Below are positions 58,954-64,000 of a stretch of DNA of 64,000 bases, piece after piece. The notes beneath the pieces are model-generated. The model saw only the letters and a list, made by a program, of their open reading frames with translations. It ran no database searches and was not told the origin of the DNA. The translations under genes and the position numbers were made by a program. The DNA is from Variovorax paradoxus NBRC 15149. GTDB taxonomy: Bacteria; Pseudomonadota; Gammaproteobacteria; Burkholderiales; Burkholderiaceae_C. Positions within the stretch are counted from its first letter, which is position 1. Every line of letters begins with the position of its first letter. The stretch spans positions 930,001 through 994,000 of the forward strand of contig NZ_BCUT01000002.1 in NCBI RefSeq assembly GCF_001591365.1. Reading direction: 5' to 3'.

Positions 58954-61556
58954 ATCGCGCTTTCGATGTTGTTCTTCTTGTGCTCTGGGACCAGCCACGC
59001 GGCAAGCCCGTCTCGGCGCATGCACTCGGCCAGCGCGAGCTGCAGTCGCGCGCCTTCGTGCAGGTCTTGTTCGGTGGTTTCGTAGTGCATCTGGTTGAGC
59101 GCCTGGCCCTCTGTTTCGCCCATGCCATGCAGCGCGGCAATACGGCCGGCCAGGTCGGACGTCTCTTGCGGCTTGAGGCGCGTGAAGGCCTGCCGCAGAT
59201 CGGGCAGATGCGCCACGAAAGCCTCGGCATCCCAGCCCTGCACCAGGCCGTCGAGGCCTTCGAGCAGCGCGGGCAGGCGCAGCAGCAGTTCAGGCGCCGC
59301 GGCCATCACCCCGTTGAGAAAACGTACCGCCTCGCGCGGCTCTGCGCCCGCGCCGAAGCGTTGCCGCACCACGGTGTCGAGTGCGTTCTCGTCCCAGTGT
59401 CCATCGAGGTACAGCAGGGCCGAAGCAGCGCCGGCCACCGCGGGCGCGGCCGACGCACCGGTCGCGAATCGTTCGAGTTGCGTACGCAGCAGGTCGAGGT
59501 CGATGGCGCCGTCACCGGCTTCTCCCGGTTCGCCTTGGAGCGAGGCCAGCAGGCGCCCAAGCTCGCGCAGTGAAAGCAGTTGCTTCACCGCGCCCGCCTC
59601 ACCTTCTTCCGGGCACCCGCCCACATCGGGCAGCAGGAACAGCGCCGCGGGCCACACACGCTCCAGCAGGCTGCGCAGCTGCGGATGCTGCTGCACGCCC
59701 AGCGGCTCCCGCGCACGCCAGAGCGTGACGAGCCGATGCCCGCACTCGACCACCGAGCCGAGCGAGGCATCTTCGTCGAGGTGGGTGGAAAGCATCGAGA
59801 GCAGCTGGGGCAGCCGCGACTGCAGCCCGATCAGGCAGGCGCGCAGCAACAGCGCCACGGCCGCGCTCGCGCTGCGTCCGCGGCCCTCGTCGGACAGAGC
59901 GATCTCTTCCTTGCGCAGCTTGGCCATGCAGACGGCCTCCACGCTGGCGCCATCGCCCGCCAGTTCAATCAGCCGCGCCTCCACCAGCGGCGACCAGGCG
60001 GCGCGCCACTCTTCGAACAGCAAATGCAAACGGCTGTTGCCAAGAAAATCCGGTCCCGCGAGCCAGGTGCCGAGCCCCGTGTCGAGGTATGTCATGGCAT
60101 GGAAGAAGCGGCTGCGCTCGCGGTGCGAAGGCTTGCGATAGAGATCCAGCCGCGCGATGCGCGCGGTACTGTCGTCCAGGCGCACGCCGGCCTGGCGGGC
60201 GAGCCTGCGCGCGTCCTCGATCAGCGGCGGCGAGCCTGCCGAAGGCGGCACGTCGCCGATGCGCGTGCCGCTCAAGAAGTTGCGCAGGTCGGCGGTAAAG
60301 CCGCGCGTTCCTTCGTCGATGGCGCCTTTGATGAAGCAGGAGCGGATGGCATCGAGCAGGTCTTGCCGGCCCGGACCGGCATTGCCGCGCAGCGCCGCGA
60401 GCCGCATGGCCTGCGCGGCGGCGGCCTGCACCAGTGCTGTAGACACCGCATCGGCATCGTCCTGCGCGCGGGTCTGGCGCGCAAAGCGGGTCAGGCTGTC
60501 GAGCGCCACTGCGGTGAAGGGGTCGGCCTCGCCGGCCTCGAGGCGTTCCCACACCTGCTGGTAATAGCCGGGCGACGGCATGCCCGAGGCATAGCCGTTG
60601 AGCGCGTCGAGCCGCTCGAAGCTGTAGCGGATCAGCCATGCGTTGTCGGGTGCGTCCTGGCCGGCGGGCGCCTTCGAGGGCTTGGCCTCTTGCCACTGGT
60701 TGACCAGCTCGAGCGTGTGGAAGCCGCCGGTGACGACCACGATCGGCCCCTCGACCTCGTTGCGCCAGCGACGGATGTGCGCCGCCATGTGGCGCTCCCG
60801 CGGCAGGCTCAGCTCGGCCTCGAGCACCTCGGGCTCGTAGTCGAGCCGCGCCATGGCGCACCAGCTGAACACGTCGGAAAAGAAGGCGCGCCAGTGGCCG
60901 AGAGCGGCCGACGTGCGCAGTTCGAACAATCGGTCCCACAGCTCCTGGTGGTCGACGCAGCCGAGCCGGGCGGCCATGGCGTTGAGGTAGCGGCTGTGCG
61001 CGAAATGGCGCTCTTCCATCAGGCTGCGCGCGGCGTCGCGTGCATCGCCTTCGTCGCCCTCGCCCTCGTCGCCTTCGTCGCGATGCCAGGCCTTGTCGCT
61101 CCAGGGAAGATCGATCAGCCCCAGGCGCGCGCCCAGCGCTGCGCCTTCGCGCACCGCAATCCACTCGGGGCTGTAGTCGCAAAACGGAAAGAACGACGTG
61201 CGCGATTCCGTGCGCGTCTTCTCTTCCGAGTCGGGGTCATCGACCGGAGCCTGCCGGGTGCTTTGGCACAGCCATGCAACGGGGGCGGTGGTTTGCGGGT
61301 GCTGCAGCAGCGGCAGCAGTGCGTTCAGGTCGTCCGGTCCTTCAATCAGCACAGCCGCCGGCCTGACCTCGCGCAGCAGCGCCCTCAATGCGAATGCACA
61401 GGCCGGGCTGTGGTGCCTCACGGGCACGAAGAACACGCCCTCGCCGTCCTCGCCGAACAGCCGGCCGCGCGCGGCCTCCAGCCCGGCAGGCAGAACGCTG
61501 CCGGCTTCTGCAACTACTGCCACAGCGCGCGCGTCGCGTCGTGAAAGGTCTTCCAT
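58950..61556 (-). CDS. DUF5682 family protein (YehM-like)
   Basis: An 868-residue cytoplasmic protein of unknown function found beside MoxR-type ATPases. The start region GVFFVPVRHHSPACAFALRALLREV with its conserved His pair, and IVVVTGGFHTLEL, are typical. An acidic linker (DEGDEGEGDEGD) lies at about 160-172. The gene overlaps the end of the MoxR gene by 43 bp. It corresponds to yehM in the E. coli yehL-yehM-yehP-type clusters (from memory). Confidence 0.85.
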   Translation of the reverse strand: MEDLSRRDARAVAVVAEAGSVLPAGLEAARGRLFGEDGEGVFFVPVRHHSPACAFALRALLREVRPAAVLIEGPDDLNALLPLLQHPQTTAPVAWLCQSTRQAPVDDPDSEEKTRTESRTSFFPFCDYSPEWIAVREGAALGARLGLIDLPWSDKAWHRDEGDEGEGDEGDARDAARSLMEERHFAHSRYLNAMAARLGCVDHQELWDRLFELRTSAALGHWRAFFSDVFSWCAMARLDYEPEVLEAELSLPRERHMAAHIRRWRNEVEGPIVVVTGGFHTLELVNQWQEAKPSKAPAGQDAPDNAWLIRYSFERLDALNGYASGMPSPGYYQQVWERLEAGEADPFTAVALDSLTRFARQTRAQDDADAVSTALVQAAAAQAMRLAALRGNAGPGRQDLLDAIRSCFIKGAIDEGTRGFTADLRNFLSGTRIGDVPPSAGSPPLIEDARRLARQAGVRLDDSTARIARLDLYRKPSHRERSRFFHAMTYLDTGLGTWLAGPDFLGNSRLHLLFEEWRAAWSPLVEARLIELAGDGASVEAVCMAKLRKEEIALSDEGRGRSASAAVALLLRACLIGLQSRLPQLLSMLSTHLDEDASLGSVVECGHRLVTLWRAREPLGVQQHPQLRSLLERVWPAALFLLPDVGGCPEEGEAGAVKQLLSLRELGRLLASLQGEPGEAGDGAIDLDLLRTQLERFATGASAAPAVAGAASALLYLDGHWDENALDTVVRQRFGAGAEPREAVRFLNGVMAAAPELLLRLPALLEGLDGLVQGWDAEAFVAHLPDLRQAFTRLKPQETSDLAGRIAALHGMGETEGQALNQMHYETTEQDLHEGARLQLALAECMRRDGLAAWLVPEHKKNNIESAI

Positions 61557-62635
61557 TGCGCGTCGCGCTTGCCGCGTTCGCGCACGACGGTGTCGAAGTA
61601 GTGGCGCACGCGCTTCACATCGTCGGTGCTGTCCTTCAACACCACGCCTTGCAGCTGGCCCGCGATCTCGCGCACGGTGAGCCGGCCGCCGTTGAAATGG
61701 CGCGCTTGCAGGGCCGCCGCATAAGCCACGTTCACGGCCTCGGCCGTGGACATCACGGCATCGAGGCCCTTGATGGCGGTGCCGTCCTGCGTCTGGCCCG
61801 CGCGCAACTCCTGGAAGGTGGTAACCAGCAGCGCCACCACGTCGCGCGGCACATCGACCGGCGACTCGCCGCCACCGTCGAGTTCGCGCTTCAACTGGGC
61901 CATCACCAGTTCGACTTCGAACGAATGGTCCCGGATGGGCTTGACCGTTTCGAAGTTGAACCGACGCTTCAAAGCGGACGACATCTCGTGCACACCGCGG
62001 TCGCGCAGGTTGGCCGTGCCAATGATGTTGAAGCCGCGCTGGGCATAGAGCCGGGCATCGTCGCCCAGTTCTGGAATCATGAGTTGCTTGTCGCTCATCA
62101 ACGAAATCAGCACGTCCTGGATCTCGGGCGGGCAGCGCGTGATTTCCTCGAAGCGCACCAGCTTGCCCGCACGCATGGCCTGGTAGAGCGCAGAAGGCAC
62201 CAGCGCGCGCTGGCTCGGCCCCTCGGCCAGCAGCAGTGCGTAGTTCCAGCTGTACTTGATGTGGTCTTCGGTGGTGCCGGCGGTGCCCTGCACCGTGAGG
62301 CCCGAATCACCGCTGACGGCGGCTGCAAGCAGTTCCGAGAGCAGCGACTTCGCGGTGCCCGGCTCGCCCACCAGCATGAGGCCCTGGTGGCCCATGAGCG
62401 TCACGATGGCGCGGTCGACCAGCGGATCGTCGCCGTAGAACTTGCGGCTCACCTGCAGCTTCTCGTCGCCGAGGATGAAGCGCCGCACCGCGCGCGGCGA
62501 GAGCTTCCATCCGGTGGGTCGTGCATCAGTGTCGGCCGCGTGCAGCCGCGCGAGCTCGTCCGCATAGCGCGCCTCGGGGGCAAGGCGCACGGCCTGGGTC
62601 GCGGGGGAAGGAGACGGTGATGTGCCGGTGCTCAT
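61514..62635 (-). CDS. MoxR-type AAA ATPase (YehL-like)
   Basis: A 373-residue AAA+ ATPase. Walker A is GEPGTAKS, a Walker B-like VRFEEITRC with acidic residues, sensor 1 NIIGTANLRD and the arginine finger region ALKRRFNFETV. MoxR ATPases remodel proteins together with a von Willebrand A partner. Start at 62635 follows a GGAG-like sequence, and the longer frame begins in arginine-rich DNA. It lies between the DUF4132 gene (43 bp upstream) and DUF5682 (overlapping). Confidence 0.92.
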   Translation of the reverse strand: MSTGTSPSPSPATQAVRLAPEARYADELARLHAADTDARPTGWKLSPRAVRRFILGDEKLQVSRKFYGDDPLVDRAIVTLMGHQGLMLVGEPGTAKSLLSELLAAAVSGDSGLTVQGTAGTTEDHIKYSWNYALLLAEGPSQRALVPSALYQAMRAGKLVRFEEITRCPPEIQDVLISLMSDKQLMIPELGDDARLYAQRGFNIIGTANLRDRGVHEMSSALKRRFNFETVKPIRDHSFEVELVMAQLKRELDGGGESPVDVPRDVVALLVTTFQELRAGQTQDGTAIKGLDAVMSTAEAVNVAYAAALQARHFNGGRLTVREIAGQLQGVVLKDSTDDVKRVRHYFDTVVRERGKRDAQWKTFHDATRALWQ

Positions 62636-62678
62636 GATGATGTTGCTGCTGGTTTTTCTGCGGGTCGGCGCGGCGGGC

Positions 62679-64000
62679 TTACCACGGCATCTTCTTTTCC
62701 CAGCCCGCGTCGAACCCGGCGCAGGCCTGGGCAATGGCCAGGTAGTCGGCATAGGCCTCGGCCAGCAGCACCGGCGGCACGCTCGACAGCGGCAGCGCCC
62801 GGTCGCTGTAGCCGCGGGTCTTCATGTCCTCGAAGCCCAGCGTCTTGAGCGCCGCGGGCACGTTCTCCTCCGGCAGGGTGTTGCCCGAGAACTCGATGGC
62901 CACGCGCACGCCGGCCGACGAGAACTCCTTGGTGTACTGGTAGAAGAAGCCGCCGTCCTCGGCCTGCGCGCGCTGGTAGCCGAGCTTGGCAAAGCTGCCG
63001 CGCAGCGTGAAGGTGTCGCTGATCCAGCCCAGCCGGTCGTTGATTTCGCTCACCGGCTGGCCCTTGTCGTCGATGAACGCGACCGCCGGCGGCTTGCGCG
63101 TCATCTGCGCGAAGAGCGGCACCAGCTTGTAGTCCTTGAAGTGCCTGTTCCACGCGGCCGCTGTGCCTTCGTCGACCAGCGAAGCGTGGCCCAGGCGCAA
63201 CTGGCTGTCGGCCGCAAGCTCGACCTCGTCGTCCTGCGTGTCGATCAGGCTGCCGTCCTCGGTGGGCCGGAAGCTGCCGCGCACCGCGCCTTCCGCATCC
63301 AGTTCGAGCCACACGAGCCGCTGTATCAGCCGCCCGGCAATCGGGTGCCGGTGCAGGTATTCGCGCCACTCGGCCTGCGGCCAGATGCGGCCGGTGCACA
63401 TGGCTTCGAACAGGCGCGCGGTCTGCAGGTCGATGACCTGCTTGAGCTCTTTCCTGCTGGTCGAGAACTGGGCCTTCGCATCCCTGATGAGCACGGGGTC
63501 GTCGTTCTGGCGCGGCTCGGGCAGGGCCTTGACGATCTTGCCTTCGGGGTTGCGCAGTTCGGGCTTCATCGCGGCGTCGAGCACCACGGTGAAGATGCGG
63601 TCGCCGTACGCGAGCTCGAGCTTGCCGGTGTCGTCCAGGCCCGCGGTGGGAATGGTGCGGTCGGCGAGCTGGTCCTGCGTCCAGCCGTTGCGGTCGGCAA
63701 TCTGCTGCACCAGAGCGCGCGCCTTCTCCTGGACCGAGGCGGTGCGGTAGCGGCGCGATATGCCCAGCAGCAACTGGATCACCACCGGGTCGTTGCCCGG
63801 TGCCACGCCTTCGAGCATGGCTTCGATCTGCGAGCGGCGCTGGTAATGGTCGCGCATGTACTGCTGCAGCAGCGTGACGACCTCGTGCCCCGGCGCATGG
63901 GCGGTCAGGGCAAGCGTGCCTTTTTCGCCGATCGCGCTGCCGAGGTATTCGCTCATCTTCTCGCGCTTGCACTCCTCGAAGACCTGCTCCTGCGTCTTCT
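62679..64000 (-). CDS. DUF4132 domain protein, C-terminal part (YehI/MolR-like), runs off the right edge
   Basis: The last 440 codons of a large protein. The frame continues past 64000 without a start (KTQEQVFEECKREK precedes the internal Met), so the N-terminus lies outside. The C-terminal DUF4132 region includes KAQFSTSRKELKQVIDLQ, MCTGRIWPQAEWREYLHRHP, RLVWLEL and YKLVPLFAQMTR. Function is unknown; E. coli YehI/MolR belongs to the same family. It begins the operon with the MoxR ATPase. Confidence 0.85.
   Translation of the reverse strand, partial: KTQEQVFEECKREKMSEYLGSAIGEKGTLALTAHAPGHEVVTLLQQYMRDHYQRRSQIEAMLEGVAPGNDPVVIQLLLGISRRYRTASVQEKARALVQQIADRNGWTQDQLADRTIPTAGLDDTGKLELAYGDRIFTVVLDAAMKPELRNPEGKIVKALPEPRQNDDPVLIRDAKAQFSTSRKELKQVIDLQTARLFEAMCTGRIWPQAEWREYLHRHPIAGRLIQRLVWLELDAEGAVRGSFRPTEDGSLIDTQDDEVELAADSQLRLGHASLVDEGTAAAWNRHFKDYKLVPLFAQMTRKPPAVAFIDDKGQPVSEINDRLGWISDTFTLRGSFAKLGYQRAQAEDGGFFYQYTKEFSSAGVRVAIEFSGNTLPEENVPAALKTLGFEDMKTRGYSDRALPLSSVPPVLLAEAYADYLAIAQACAGFDAGWEKKMPW

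Overview
The window is GC-rich chromosomal DNA of a betaproteobacterium, most likely Comamonadaceae and probably Variovorax or a close relative. The evidence is the density of LysR, TetR and IclR regulators, two Bug-type (tripartite tricarboxylate) solute receptors, CaiB-type CoA transferase and acyl-CoA dehydrogenase catabolic modules, and poly-Gly lipoproteins with an L-x-x-C lipobox. No rRNA, prophage, insertion sequence or CRISPR array is visible. The genus is an inference, not a measured match.

Layout. 1-6.9 kb: an enoyl-CoA hydratase fragment, a four-PAS diguanylate cyclase, an exported epoxide hydrolase and alpha/beta hydrolase pair, and a divergent cytochrome P460-like gene. 6.9-10.3 kb: an HNH endonuclease directly downstream of a dense minus-strand tRNA array (15 complete tRNA genes for 15 different amino acids plus a 3' half fragment), preceded by a structured region, a small minus-strand ORF and a divergent HTH gene sharing a palindromic operator. 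10.4-21.2 kb: five regulatory genes in a row on the minus strand (orphan receiver, winged-helix/ATPase/TPR regulator, histidine kinase, FixJ-type response regulator, 1760-residue pseudokinase/ATPase/GAF/histidine kinase). 21.5-22.7 kb: a small exported protein and a TlpA-like thioredoxin. 22.6-26.9 kb: LysR plus a four-gene operon (HAD hydrolase, Bug receptor, DSD1-type PLP enzyme, RidA). 26.9-27.6 kb: a toxin-antitoxin pair. 27.6-44.8 kb: a regulator-rich region of small oxidoreductase, hydrolase and transport genes. 44.9-55.2 kb: acyl-CoA catabolic genes controlled by tandem IclR and AraC regulators. 55.2-58.8 kb: a serine-hydrolase remnant, an lspA-like gene and small enzymes. 58.9-64 kb: a DUF4132 / MoxR ATPase / DUF5682 cluster running off the right edge.

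How genes work together. Three promoters (before the P460 gene, before the hydrolase pair, and before the small exported protein/thioredoxin pair) share the element GAYACA-NN-GGCATAC exactly 30 bp plus one base upstream of an AT-rich -10-like hexamer. This points to one activator for all three; the FixJ-type regulator beside the third promoter is the obvious candidate. Two TetR genes have duplicated palindromes that define small operons (tetR-YCII-tag; tetR-SDR-acuI-SDR). The D-amino-acid-like operon couples a PLP lyase to RidA, which hydrolyses imines.

The least explained element is the tRNA array with its HNH gene. It contains two tRNAs with C33 and A54 in place of the near-universal U33 and T54, one tRNA with stem mismatches, and an initiator-like tRNA-Met. 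I regard it as the best candidate for an undescribed system, for example a backup or nuclease-resistant tRNA set; that function is inference only.
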